A stretch of 64,000 nt of DNA from Cryptomeria japonica (GCF_030272615.1 NC_081407.1:378826400-378890399), one strand, 5' to 3'; positions 34,420-48,239 are shown, counted from the first letter of the stretch. Notes: generated from the sequence alone by a model not told the origin. Numbers and translations: made by a program.

Positions 34420-35040
34420 ATAGTATTATTTCACGGTTGTTGTAACTGCCTTCGATGTTAGCGATTATATTGACATGGTCACTGATAAATTTAGTGAATT
34501 GGGAAATGATGCGTTTAAGCTGTTGTGAACCTCCCCCAAAGCTTTATAGTTTGCAGAGTTTTCTCTCTGGTTTACATTTTTCTATGGCCAATTATACCTA
34601 TCAATCAAAACTATAATCTTGTGGGTGTTCACTTGGTTAGTTTTTCCTGTGCTCAATTTAGAGCTTTAAAACTTATAGGTTTGTGGGTATTTGATTTGGT
34701 CACATTTTCCTATTCCCTATTTAATAATCTATCTTGGGTATTTGGTTTCGATGTCTTTTCGTATGATTAGTTCTGTCAATCAAACTTATAGTTATGTGGG
34801 TGTTTAATTCGATTTCATTTTCTTTTGCCCAATTGTCTCAATCATTGTCTGCATAGCTAAATTAATTGTATTTGATTTGGTTATTTAAGAGTATTTTGGA
34901 TTAGATCTTTTTGTGCAGTTATGACAAGAAGTACAGTTCGATCAGCGAGCTTGTGTAGCAATACAATGCTTTTGTTCAGAACATGGATTTAATGGAGTCA
35001 ACAAACAACATGAATCTTCCTTACACTTTCAGAATTAATG
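34420..35040 (+). pseudogene. Aleurain-like (cathepsin H-type) cysteine protease fragment, two exons
   Basis: Aleurains are vacuolar papain-family proteases made with a signal peptide and an I29 inhibitor prodomain. Exon 1 (about 34420-34569) reads ..VVVTAFDVSDYIDMVTDKFS ELGNDAFKLL, then TSPKAL.FAEFSL, matching the usual prodomain start (VTD.F.ELE..., AL.FARFAHR). Exon 2 (34919-35040) reads YDKKYSSISELV.QYNAFVQ NMDLMESTNN..LPYTFRIN, the I29 ERFNIN-type helix. A 349-base intron runs from a GT at 34570 to TTTTTGTGCAG at 34918; the split codon (TG/T, CG/T in an Arg codon) fits, and a GT donor follows exon 2. Two stops in exon 1 and one in exon 2 break it, and no catalytic exon follows. Unprocessed, truncated duplicate. 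Confidence 0.8.
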
Positions 35041-35813
35041 GTAACTCGCTCATGTCTTCTTAAGGAAAACATTTAGCCCTATTTAAGAATCTAGATGTTG
35101 GATTGAAGTTGGGATGTTGGCATGCCTCATGAATTAATTTTGAGTGGCTTATTACAATGTCTGATTAGCAGTGAATTGGTATAAACCTAACAAATTGAGA
35201 AATCTATAGGGTATTAGATTGTTTGAACTTCGGGGTTTATAATCTAGGTCAACCATCTATTTATACAGGGATTGCAGGAGAATTACAAGCTTAGGACGTG
35301 GTCTTATCTGATTTCTTGTAAGAGGGTTATGCTTTCCATGGAAGATCCGAGGATCAATTATGGGCTCATAAGAAATTAGGCATTAGAGTCTTTGTTTAAG
35401 CCATAGATCAAACAAATCTTTGTCTGACTAAGATTTTTTTTCATGTAATAACTTTCAAATCAAAACATCATTTCGTTTATATGTAGAAATTTGTATTTTG
35501 AGCTCTAAATACTTCTTGTAAGGTCATTTAGACAGCTCAGCTCATTGGCAGTAGTCGACTCAGTCTAATGGAAACAAAAATGATCATCCTTTGATCTATG
35601 TGGCTAGAATAAGGCGTAGTTTCTTTTTTGAATATAGGTTAGAACACTGTCATGAAATTTTCATATGAGAGGTAGGGGTGACAATCAAATTCCAAACCTA
35701 ATTGAGACCTTATCCACTACTTAGAATCCATTAAGAGAACTCGTGCAAGTTCCTCTACAACTGAAAATTCTCTCTATCTACTCTAGTTGGTGAAATCTTA
35801 AAGATTATAATGA
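35041..35813. other. AT-rich spacer
   Basis: No downstream protease exon (active-site Cys, His or Asn motifs) found here. No other gene or clear repeat. Confidence 0.4.
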
Positions 35814-35817
35814 TTAT

Positions 35818-36810
35818 GGGTGAATTCACAATACTGGTTCCCACTTTTTGACCAACTTTGACACTTAGATGAACATTTTGTAAAATTCTTTCACTTTCCG
35901 ACACCTATAACTTTTAAATCGTTAAGAATTTGAAGATGATGTAAACTAGTGATTTGTAACATCCTTTTTCTAGATTCTAAATATATATTTTTCAAATTTT
36001 TTTGAATAAAATTTTATTGATTTTTCCATCTCCCTCAAAAGTAGTTTTTTACAGCAAACAACATTTTTTAAGAGTGATGTGCATCTCGAAACATATAAAT
36101 TTTTTTCTATAAATGATAAAAACTTATCTCTTTTAAATTTTGGTTTGTAACATCAATACCCAGGACATGCAGTTGGTTTGATAGTGATATGTTGAATATT
36201 TTTTATTTTATTAAGTTTTGAAGTCCGACTAATTATAATTTAGATATAGGTGTACGTTTGAACACATAACTTGCTCTATTTATATCAAAATTAAGTTTTA
36301 TTTTTTTTGTTAGAAAGAAGACATCAATACCTAGGGCATAGATATTTTTTAGAAATTTTTTGAATTAGTTTACTATTTTTCCCAATGAATTGAACAAAGA
36401 AGTTCATGTTCGGTGAAAAACCTAAATTCATAAAAAATAAAATAAAAATATATTAATGAACTTAAATATATTAAAAATTATACTATTTGGAAAGCTTATA
36501 ATAAGGACTAAATCCTTAAGAAAAAAAAACTTCTAAATGAATTCGTTTGACCCCTCAAAAGCTAATGTAAAATTGGCTTTTTATCAGCATTTGATAGATG
36601 CAAAGGAGACTCCATTGCAAGTATGATTTAGAAGTAGAGAGGTTCTATCTAAGAAATTTTGATCTAAGAGCCTTTGATCTAACTCTCTTCAATTAATTAC
36701 TTCAAATGGGATCTCTTAAAGCTTAAATAATTATATTTTCCAAAAAATGTATGATTTCAGCAAAAATCAGGATGTACCAAAAAGTGGGAACCAACTTTGT
36801 GAGTTCACCC
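35818..36810. mobile_element. MITE-like DNA transposon, ~1 kb, non-coding
   Basis: Inverted termini of about 33 bp. The left end reads GGGTGAATTCACAATACTGG then TTCCCACTTTTTG; the reverse complement of the right end reads GGGTGAACTCACAAAGTTGG then TTCCCACTTTTTG, about four differences. Flanked by TTAT on both sides (35814-35817 and 36811-36814), a likely 4-bp target duplication, although a TTA/TWA duplication as made by PIF/Harbinger elements cannot be excluded. Inside is AT-rich DNA with a partial repeat (acatcaatacc.aggacat near 36152 and 36330) and no transposase, so the element would be non-autonomous. Superfamily not assigned. Confidence 0.75.
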
Positions 36811-36814
36811 TTAT

Positions 36815-37765
36815 GTATATGGTCGAGCATAACAATCAGCAAAACCTAGAATAATAGGCTTGCTTCTAAGTTTCCATACTTTGTTTTTTTCATTTGTAGT
36901 CTTGTTGACTCTCCATTGACATTAATATAGAATTGTTATCACAGAATAATGGTATGCATAGTTTAAGGAAACTACATGATATAACCTTGCAGAGTTGTCC
37001 CTGTTCTACCAAAAGTGATAACTCCAATTTTGTCCATACTTAACTGTATTTTAGAAAACCAATACCCATTTTTTAACTTATTGCTATGACTTTAGTGCCA
37101 AATAAAGGGATGGTTCCAAAATCAGGAGCACAATGTTATCTTTTTGTCTCAGATTTCACAGTATTATTAAAGATTAACTTCATGAACTTTAATAATAACA
37201 AAAATATGTTTTGTGTAGTGAAAATAGGAGGAAAGTACTATGTAAGAAGTCATATAAGCCAATGAATGAAAAGCTAGAAAATTAATTTTTAATATGATAT
37301 CACTAACAATTATTTATATTAAGGTGTAACATTTAGATGATATTATTAACAATTATTTATCATGTTAAGTGGGGTTTGATTTTGGGAAATTGTGCAAATC
37401 TTTAAAACAAAATTTTGAATACCCTAATGCCTTAAAACAAAATTATTCACTCTACCTATTGTCTGTGTTTTTTGGCCTTGCTGCAAAAATGAGGTCAAAA
37501 AATAGATTGGTTATATAAAAGAATATCAGAACCATTATTTTTACTACTCAGGAAATAACACACAACAAATTTGGCAGTTTGTGATTACTTCTGAGTTTTT
37601 CATGTGTTATGCTACAATGGCATATAGGAAGTTTCAGTTATTGTAGGAAGTTTCAGTTATTGTAGATGTGAAAATGAATTAATTGATCATTTCCTCCAAT
37701 TCCCATCTTGAAGATATGAAGATTTTTATGGAATGGATGTTCCTTAATAAAAGAGTGGAAAAAGT
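36815..37765. other. AT-rich spacer
   Basis: No gene. A short local tandem repeat (aggaagtttcagttattgta, twice) lies near 37626-37665. Confidence 0.4.
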
Positions 37766-38140
37766 GAAACATTGAATCACTCTTTGAAAGACTTGAAAAA
37801 ATCAGTAGCATTGTCAAGATCTCCAAATTTTTTTACATTGAAACCAGAGAGTACAATAGATATGATTCATCTCACATTCAACCAAAAACTATCACTAACC
37901 ACATACCTCTACTGTTATTTTCACCTTATCAACGTAAGATGTTTCAATTGGGGTGTGAGATTTTTCCCTTTGGAAAATGAGCTGATGCTACTTCACATTG
38001 TAAATTTGTTTTATGAATTTAGTCTTGTTTTACTTAAGTGGGTTGAGATGAACATAACTTTTACATTTTTAAGAGAGAAGATGGAAGCATCTAAGAAAAG
38101 GGTGCAACAAGGGTATCGACAACTAGAAACTAGTTTTTGT
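37766..38140 (+). repeat. Dispersed repeat, copy A (forward)
   Basis: Begins GAAACATTGAATCACTCTTT and continues with AAACCA.A.A..ATAATAGAT and CATCTCACATT. The same sequence occurs inverted at 40080-40290. Both copies run to a shared CTAGAAACTA motif. Both give a similar short frame (SRSPNF.TLKP...ID..HLTF). I do not know the family; it may be a decayed transposable element. Confidence 0.65.
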
Positions 38141-38189
38141 TTTTTGCTATGTCTGAAACACTTAAATTATGTAGTACTTAGCTAAGATA

Positions 38190-40079
38190 ATGATTTTTTT
38201 GTTTGTGCAACCAAGAAGCGGCACACAGTTCAAGTAATCAATCTGCTACATTTGCCCAAATAGCATGGAAGACCTATTTTTGATCTGCCAAAATAGAAGC
38301 ATTTTTTGAATCAAGTAATGAAATGTTTATTTCAGCTTAGTTCATTATGTCTGGTGAGGGAGATTTTATATGCACCCCAGAAGAAGAAAAAAGTAGCAGA
38401 AAAGAAATAATTTTCATATTGGAAGGGCAAAGCTCCTTGTGCTAACATCATAGTAGAGTTGGCATTATATCAATGGATATTGTAATCAGTCCATCTAGCA
38501 CGTATACCTTCATATGGTTGAAATCCAATTTGACAAATCTAACACCGCCATAAGATCTGAGTAAAACAAAGGAAAATCTCTACATCTTTACTTTCACTAT
38601 CAATTCTGCATGTAAACACTCTAAATTCTGCTTTCTTCCCATTATTGAAGTCACTTATGTTTAATTATTTGTCTTAATTCATGTACTAATTCTTCCATCT
38701 TAGCATACTTTGATACACCTTTCAAGACATTAAAATCAGACGACAAATCTACTCAGGTATTTCATCTAATTATCTTTTGCAGCCAAGCACATTAATTTGT
38801 GGTCTTGATTTTACATTTTGGGCTTCACTCATTTTCAAATTTTTATCTCTTCAAGTCACAAAATCTAACGTTCAACAGTTGAGGAGACTCAGAAGTTTTT
38901 TGCAATGGATCAAAAATCAAACTATGAGTACCAACCAACAAAAAGAAAAGAACACAATTAATTTTTTTTTTAACTTCCAAAATTTTTGGTCTTGGAGACA
39001 AAATGCTTTCAATAGGTTGGGTAGTTAAAAGTGCCAAAAATTTCAACTATCAATTGTAAAAATTATTAGCAATATACCTAACTATATATAATTATTTTAT
39101 TTTACATCATGTTGGGTCAAAATCCTCTTACAGTTCCAAATCATAAAAGGTGCTTTAGAATTCTATATTTACTGTAATTGACAAAAAATTTCAACATGTT
39201 CTGTTTAAAAATAAATAAAAATATGAGTATTTAATCGATCTTTATGGTATATTTTTGTACTCATAACTAAAATCTGAATAATATCTACTCTTGTGGATCG
39301 AATTGCTGGAGCAGAGCTATAAGGTCTAAAAGTATAGTGTTAGGGTAGTAGACTTTTCCAAGCTTCTTGGTGGTTGAATATTATCTTAGATTATTTCTGG
39401 AAGGTATGCACAATGTAAATCTCCTTGAAAATGATGCAATAGAGTTTCTCATAGGCAAGAAATTGCATCAGGGTGTTGTGTCATCTATATTCTTCAAAAT
39501 ATCCCAATTATTTCTCTTTAGATATCATATTTTGTTAATAGAAGTGGCTCTAAAATAGAGCATAAGTCTTTTGTCTCACATTCTTGGAGTACAACATTTT
39601 TTGGGAGAAAGTAGCTCTCATGCATAAGTCTAAAAATTATATTTGAAACTTTTCTTTTTCATCTCATAGTCAGCTATAGGCTATTTTCAATAATCACATT
39701 GCTTTGTGTCCTTTTTAGTTGTAGAGTCAACTTTAGATTTTTTAGCACCTATAGATTTCAACGTTTTTCCCAGCTGTCCTATCAAAGATTTAAATTTAGT
39801 TTATAGTAATCTTAATTTTTCAGTAGCTTCAGGTATTTGTCAATTTTTCTCTTTCAGGACTTGTTTATAGAATTATCGGTTTATCCTTAGCAATTTCAAC
39901 TTCAGTTTTAGCATTGCTCAGTTAAAGATCGTAATAGCAGTATTAGAGCTGACACACATATCTCAAGACTCCCACTTTAGATTCTGGGTTTTGTTCTATT
40001 ATAGGTTCATATTTTGTAAGATTTAAAACCACTGTAGAAGATATTAAGAATATGAAAAGTTCACTTTGGAGCTACAATT
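38190..40079. other. Spacer between inverted repeat copies
   Basis: AT-rich, no supportable gene. Frames at 38777-39046 and 39367-39558 lack domains. It could be internal sequence of one element bounded by the inverted copies, but I see no transposase or polymerase. Confidence 0.35.
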
Positions 40080-40290
40080 AGTTTCTAGTGCCTTCCTTGT
40101 GCATATTCAATTTTGAACGTACATCTTGGAAGCTTCCATTTTATGCATTGTAATCTTATATATAATGACAATTTTCTCTCAAATGTGAGATGCATCACAT
40201 CTATTATGTTATTTGGTTTCAATGTAATAAAATTTGGGGATCTTGACAATCCTAGTGAGTTTTTCTCTTTCAAAGAGTGATTCAATGTTT
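40080..40290 (-). repeat. Dispersed repeat, copy B (inverted)
   Basis: The reverse complement matches 37766-38140 over its first ~110 bases and again near CTAGAAACTA, with internal indels. Separated from copy A by about 2 kb. Confidence 0.65.
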
Positions 40291-40310
40291 CATTGTTTTC
40301 ACTATTTCTC

Positions 40311-43300
40311 TGGTTTCAATGTTTCATTTTTGTAGACAATTAATATAAACTTGTGACATTTTACAAGTTTTGTAGAACCTTCAACATGTAAATCATGTCA
40401 TATTTCTGATTCTAACATATTCTATTGCCAACATCTCTTCAGCAAAAGAGGGTAACTATTTCGATTAAGTATGTTTTTCAAAACAATAATTATAAATTTG
40501 TAACATTTTACAAGTTCTAAACAAGCTTTCTTGCTTGTGCATTATTTTCTACAATAACAATATTTGTTCAATGAAACAAAGCAATAAAACTAGTGCAAGA
40601 ACGTGTAAAAAAATTGCTTTCTTATTGATGACGTGTACTAAACACTATAATCTTTGAAATTTATTCACAAAATAAACATCAATTTGAAAATTACCAGCCT
40701 ATCGACTCTTCGTTGCATGCAAAAAAATCATGCAACTGCTAGTTTACAGTAGTTGTGGCTTCTCCCTTCATTATTCACGATCATACATATTGTAAGTCAT
40801 CTGATTTCTATATCTCATTAAAATAGTATTAGATAATATTTGATAAAAAAATTCTCCTTTTCTTTTGCTCTTGAATGGTACTTATGATAGCTAGTGAATT
40901 ATTTTGGTTTGATCAAATCATTTCCTAGGTAACTCTTTGAGATAAAAGAATGCATACAACCTAATACAATAAGAATAATGAAAAGATACATAGACAAAAA
41001 TTACATAAGATATACATTGAAAAATCCTTCATTAGGAAAATTCCAAACCTCTAAAAACATCCTAACTTGATGTATAGTTTAGTAATATAAATATTACAAT
41101 AAAGATTTAGAGTCTTCCTCAATACTTCTTAAAGATCAAGATCCTCTAATGCATCCTCACTGATTTCGCATATAATGGGTAACCATTTAAGAACATGTCC
41201 CATGAAATACTTCACCTATTCACTCACAAGAGAGTTGAATAGAAATGAAAACCAACCCAACCTTTAAACATATTCTTTCTTTTATAGAAACAAAGATCAA
41301 ACAAAACTATTAATTGATATTATCTAAAACATGTGTCTGAAAACCATGAGCACATAAAATTATTGATCAAAAGTAATAGATGGAAATGTGTTACTATTAT
41401 TACAATAGCAATTTACAAGTAAACCCAAATAATAACTTGTATGGATAAACACATCCTAAAATACACCAAAAATAAATATTTATTTTGCATCGATAAAAAA
41501 AATTTATTTTCTTGTGCAGGGTTTATAATGCATTTTTTCTTAACATTTTCCCACTTGTGTACATCATATTGGTGTCAATTAATGAAAAACATCATCACAT
41601 CCATCCATAAAACCACATCAATCTCTATAATGTTTTTGTGTTCCATCAAGATATCTACAATAGTGTATCCAAGATTACCACTATCTCAAGTAAGAACTCC
41701 TCTCATCCTCTAAAATGCCGCCTCTCTAATATGCCACCTATATAAGGAAAGGAAGAAACCAAGCCAAAGATGTACCAATCGAAAGAACAAAATAATCAAT
41801 TTAAAGTGATAATAAAGGCTTTAAGACACTGTCAAAAAAATGCATATGACTAGAAATAGAAATAACAAATTCTAATACATCAAATAATCCATACATTAAA
41901 AGGTATAAAAACATTAATTAAAATCATACCAATATGATGTACAACCTATAAACTATAACCACAAGTTTCGTGTATAAAATATATCAATGTTCAAGCACAT
42001 ACATATCAGAGATCTCCACTAGAAGGGTACTACCAAAGTTAAAAATAGATCAAGGGATACCAATTCTTTCCATCAACATTCATACCAAAGTATGGCAAAT
42101 AATAAAAAACATGTAGTACAAAAAAATGACCTTAATGATCCACACTTGCAATAAAAACTATCTTATTCACTCTCACAATAGTCGATCTACATCTCTCAAA
42201 CACTCAAAAAATAAACATCTTAGAGACCCGCCCAATGTTTCTACTAGAACAAATGAAGTGGAATAATAATACATGGCCACGAATAAAGTGATCACAAATG
42301 ACCCATACAAACCTCAACTCTTTAATGTCAAGTGGGCATGAACCTCAAAGAATAAGTACAAGGCCAAAGAGAGAAAACCTACAAATCATATTACATATTA
42401 TGCCCTTTTATCAACACCTCAATATGCTAAGCTATGATAAGCCTGAATGATTAGAACATCTTTTTTAAGAAATCATGTAAAATATGTGGATGGATATCAG
42501 ATTTTGAAAATAAAATTAAAACATGCATATGCTTAGCGTGGAAATAAATTCTATACAAACCTCACCAACTTTCATGCACTTTGAAGGTTTACATCGTCAG
42601 AGGTTCGAGAACTCAGATTTTATATTCATCTTGCACTGCCATTTAGGTACACTAGCACTTGTATTTTATATTCATCTTGCATTGCCATGTAGGTACATTA
42701 GCACTTGTACCAAAAGGTGGTGCAATAGTTACGTTCATGGATAGCAAGATATATCTTAGGCAATTAATGAAAATTGTAAGTAATGAAAATTGTTTTTCTT
42801 AAGAATAATTATATACAATAAAATTCAATTGATCATGAAATTTAAAAAATTCAAATATAAATAGATTCAAGTTAATTTTAAAAGAGTACATTATGCAAAA
42901 TGTTTTGAGTCCCTATGTTCTTAAATTTAAATGTTTATTATTAATTTTTATGATTTATTAATTATTTTAAATGTCATATATATGTCTTTAGAAAAATCTA
43001 GCATGTCAATACATAGGATCCATGTCATATATATGATTTATTACACTACCAAATGCCATCAACTTGTCAGAGAAAAGCAGATACGAACTGAATTTGATTG
43101 ATTTTTAAACGTCCACCGAAATCTGGTCCAAAAAAATATTCTGAGAATTCGGTGGGCATTCCCACCATATATAGCCGCGGTGGTATATTTAACATTAGCG
43201 GTAATATATTTTTGTTGATTGATTAGCCATTTCTGAGATATTGTATATGATTTTTTTTCAAAATAAATTCAAAAGTAAAACATGATGTAATTTTCTTATT

Positions 43301-46300
43301 ATTATTTATAAAGAATTTTAGTGGATCCAAAAAGCAAGGAAAATTCATTTTTTCTTAGTACTAAACTGAACTCTAAATAAGAAAGTTTTTTTGAAAAGCT
43401 TGTCTATGATATCATGTGTTTTGGAGTATATATTTTACACACTCAAATGCTTCTAAACAAACCACTTGTCAAGCTATTTATTGCAAAATTATTTGTTAAT
43501 CTTTTTGGTAGGCTTCAATTTTATGTAAGGGCTTTCAATTTGTTAACATTTATGAAAGCTTGGTGGAAGATTTGTTGCGGTCTCATGGATATTTTTAGAC
43601 ACAAATTTGCCATGATTTATATTTTATAATAATGTCAAAAAAAAAACTAATAAATGGGATGAAATGATTTTTTGAATTTTTTTTTTATAAACATGGAAGT
43701 TCGAAAAAAAGTATTAGAGGATATATTTTTTGGAGATATTCTTCATGCTATTGAATCTATCAATTACAAAATATATTTGGGCTTTGAAATTTATATCTTG
43801 TCTATATTTTCACTTCAGATCTGTAAATCCAAATGCGATAATATTAGTCATCTCGAGTATAACATGTCATATGTTTATGTCCATAGGAAGAAGCAATCTT
43901 TAATCTCTCATTTATTAATTGTTTTTGTTTGTCAGGTTAAAAAACCTAACCTCATCAAACAAACACCTCTTATAGAGTGGTAGACTCATTATAAAGAAGT
44001 TTGATAATGACATAAAAAATGAAAGCAAATATTACTATGATCTCGAGTTCAACATGCTATACATTTTAGAATTTTAGGGATGGTGAAGTTGTTTTATCTT
44101 GGTTTGAGCTGTATTGAGATTATTATTACTGCAAATATATTTGCATTTGTTGTTTCTTGATATCGTTATGTGGTGATTGATCCTCTATTGTTAGTAATGA
44201 GTTCAATGTGGGTTTAGGATTCAAACAGTCACAAGAATCTTAAATTGTTTTGTTAGGTGTAATTCATCTCCACTGACTTTATCTTACATATGTATCTACA
44301 AGTGATATTCTATTGGAAACTTTTAAATATCATGATTTCCAATCCTGTTTGTTGGAATAAATTTAAATTGTTGATTTCTATAGTTATTTAATTCGGGTGA
44401 TAATATATTAAAGACTTACTAAATTGTTAAAGATGAGAAATTATGGGTGTGGCAGAGCTACTTTGATTTCTTGCCCTTCATTGGGTACATGTTCCTCAAC
44501 TGCATCAAACATTATGTTGAATACTACCAATGACACAATGTGGGTAGGCTTTAAAATATTTTGAAGAAAACAACTTTATGTATAAAAGAAAGAGTTATAC
44601 TTTTAGGTTGACTTCTCACACAAAGGTGCTAGCCTAGTCCACTCTTAAGAGTAAAAATTTATAAAAAAATTAAAATAATTGCATTTGAATATAGAGTTTG
44701 GGTATTTGAAGCTAACTCCTAAAATAGGAAAGTATGGTATGATCCATCGAATTCTTCAAATAGGGCTACCAAGAATTTAAATAAAAATATTTGAAACTTG
44801 TTTTGGGGATAATGTATGACAATTCCAAGCTCTTGTGGCTTTCAAGATCCCCATAAATTAACACCAAGAAAAATGCATAAGCATCAACATAGTGTCACTA
44901 TAATTATCATATCTTTAAAAAAAATAAGAATGCCATAGTCTAATATTAATAAACCTTGATTGTGTTAGATTGCCATGCATAAGATATAACAGATCAGAAA
45001 ATGATACTGAGACCTATTTTAGGATTTGAAACTTGACCTACCCCAGATTGATGGCGTGTTATATGTTGTGCTACTTTCCTATTTTTTAATTGACCTTACT
45101 ACATCTCTCTAGAAGCTCCAACTGCCACTTCCACTAATAAAACAAACTTATAGGTTAAGGGAGATTTGAAAAAAAACCCTTTGTTCATCATTGTCTAAGT
45201 TGTCTAGTGTATTGGCTTCGACCTTCAAATTTGTATTTCTTGTTCCTCAATGCTTTTGTTTGTTATGGCTAAATATGGGTTGGTTGTTGGTTGCCTTTTC
45301 TTCATCTTATGGTGGTGATCTGTTAATGGGGTCTACTTCCCTATAAAAACTAAGGGTTTTGGGTGCCTTTAAAACCTATTGTTGAGGTTTTAGGTACCCC
45401 TCAAAACTTGCTTATCCCTTAATATTTTTTTTTTATATAATATCATTATAAATACAAATAAAACTATAATTATAAATTATAAATTTGAAGCTTGTATATT
45501 TTTATATTATAACATTATTAAAATATAAATATACTTATTTTTAATTAATTTTTCAAATTGTTGATTTTCTCCCAAATTGTTTGGCGAGTCTTTAGTTTTT
45601 ACCTGCTAAATTATTGCCGAATCCAATTTTTTCAATGCATCTATTGAGGTTTTGATGGGAAAATCATTGTAGTGAGTTGATCCTTTTCTAATAAAAAATA
45701 CAAAATTCACTAATTGGGGTCTATGATTGCAGGTAGTATCTTTCAAAATTTATGTAATGCTTTTGAATTTCTAGCAGTTGAAGGTAATCAGAGTGCACAT
45801 CTCTACATAATTGACTAGATTCATTTGTCATTTGCCAATGCCAAACATAGTTTTCGACCTTATTAGTCCTTTTTTCAAACCCTTAAATTGCATGATCAAT
45901 TTAGTCATAATGAGCTTCTCTCTATTTATCATTCTTTGTTTTGCCTTCATCAAGGTTTCTTAAAACCAAGACCTCTAGACAACCAAGAAACTTATTTAAT
46001 TCTATTCAATGTTAATATCTTTACTATTGAACAATATTTCAAATTGAGATGGATCTAGATAGTGAAAGTGGAAATCATCTAATTTGGTTGTCATTAGTGA
46101 TTTTTTTCTTATACAATGTTTGTAGGATGCAACTAAAAAGATATCATCTCGATTGCAGAGCTAGAATGGAATTATGACCATAAAAATAAGAATAATAGTT
46201 TTGATTAGAGTTCTTGGATTTTGTTTTGGTAGTTGGGCAAGTATTTCTAATATTTCATGACAGGTTAGTTCTTTTGGGATTTTTGAAAAATGTTATCGGT

Positions 46301-48239
46301 AGAATACAATAAAAAAGTAAAGATATGTCGTGAGTACGAAGGATGACAATCTTGTAAATGATGGCTAGATCTTATTTTAGATACTACCATTCAAGTTGTA
46401 TTGGGGAAGATCATAAATATAATTTTTTTTATTGGAGAAATATAAAACATGGTGCAACTATGCATTTGCACAAGTTATGTTTTGAGTCACTATCTAACTA
46501 TTCTAATTCTAATAGTTTGTTCTATAAATGAGTTTTTAGGTCATGGCAAAATAATTATTTGGAAGCAGGCATCAATAGAAATTTGTTTGACAAATAAAAA
46601 ATGACAGTAAACTATTGATATCTATTGATTTGTTCATCTTATTTATTGCAAGTTAGTCTTTGAAGACATTAGTTATGTTATTTAATCATGCTATATGTGA
46701 ATTCTTGTTCTTGGATATTCATATAACCATTTAATTTTCTCTTGCTTTGTATTATCATGTGATAATTGTACTCTTGTTTTTCTCATGCCATGTAATACAA
46801 GATAATGTTTCATTCATATCAGCTAAATACATCTATAGTTAAGTGGAAACTTGTGAAACACTTTCATATCTATTCCTTAGTAGTGATGTTGGTCCTCCCT
46901 CGCTAACAGGCTTCCATTTTCCATTGTACTCCATACTTGAGTTCAGTCTTGCTCACTAATCATCACCCACCTCATAAAATCTAAACTTCATGCCACTTTT
47001 CTATTTATTTCATTATACATCCTTCATCTATGTAAGACAAGAAATTCTACATTTTAGTCTTTGTGAGCCTTGGCTATTTGTCCGACATTTAATTTAATTC
47101 ATTCCATCATGATGCTCATTACTAGCATTATATTTGTAGTTGCATTTCTATTTATATTCTCTCTAATATGTAATGATGTATTAGTAGCAACATATTCTTT
47201 AGACTAAAGTATTGTGAAATTCAATGAAGCTTTCAACAATCTTTGGGGTCTTGAGCATGATACATTGTCATAGGAGCAATCTCGGATAACTATATAGTTT
47301 GACAAGAAGTCAGGTGATCATTTGATTAATTTATGATCCTTATGCCTTCTTTCAACCCTTTCACATTTTGCAACAGTTGATTGATATTGCTAAGAAAATT
47401 TAATCTTTGAATGTAACTAACTTTAGTTGACATTTAAAATAAATAAAAATTGTAGCTCTATTGCTACAAATAAATATGCTTTCTCCATATAAGGATGAGT
47501 TAAATTGTTTATTTATATATTCATAATTGTTACTTTAAGTGGTTCACTAGTATAATGAAAGTTATGAATCACCCATGCATTTTCTATCACAATCACAATA
47601 ATTATAAGAATGTAATGTATCAACATCTTTCTAAGGAAATTCATAAGAGAAGCTATAATGAATCCATTACTTTGTTATACAAGTCAGTTATCTGACAAAT
47701 TACATTATAGTGAAAATAAAAAAATCCTACAAGTGTAAAAAGAATCAAGATTGTGAGCTAATTTTACCAAAAATGAAGAAACATAAACCTAAAATATAAA
47801 TTAAAATACAATGTTCTAAATGGAACCATTGATGGTAAACTCTAGAGTTGTGCACTAATAGGTACAATTTATATGTAATTATGTACAAAGTAAAAAAAAT
47901 TACAAGTAAGCTGCCCGCCAAATGTCCTTAGCCAATTGGTATCCTCTTGTTGTTGGTTCTATTAACATTTTAGTTCCTTTGTTGGTGATATACTCTTTAG
48001 CTTTACAACTAATTGATTTCCTATGGCTGCCAGCTTCCAAATTATCAATGTCTCTCCTAGATAAAAAATATCCTTAGATTCATTACTCCATGCAAAATTG
48101 TAGTGAACTCAATTTTTCAAAACTCAATTTTCTTCATCTAATATGCCTCTCTCCATATTATTTATTTCAAAACCTTTGCATGGAAGCTTCAACAAAATGT
48201 TCATAATTTTTTTTAAGATAAGGTTGTTGAACACTTTCA
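40311..48239. other. Long AT-rich region without genes
   Basis: Nearly 8 kb with no frame showing a domain. Contains a 46-bp tandem duplication at 42617-42708 and an inverted copy of the GGCTATATATGGTGGG motif at 43160-43186. Frames at 43414-43983 are Phe/Leu/Ile/Lys-rich chance frames. Confidence 0.4.
42617..42708. repeat. 46-bp tandem duplication
   Basis: Two head-to-tail copies of attttatattcatcttgca followed by TGCCAT.TAGGTACA.TAGCA, with only three or four differences. Confidence 0.75.

Noticed and set aside
43414-43983. Two plus-strand frames of 71 and 103 residues
   Set aside because: Phe/Leu/Ile/Lys-rich with no domain or splice context, in AT-rich DNA. Chance frames.
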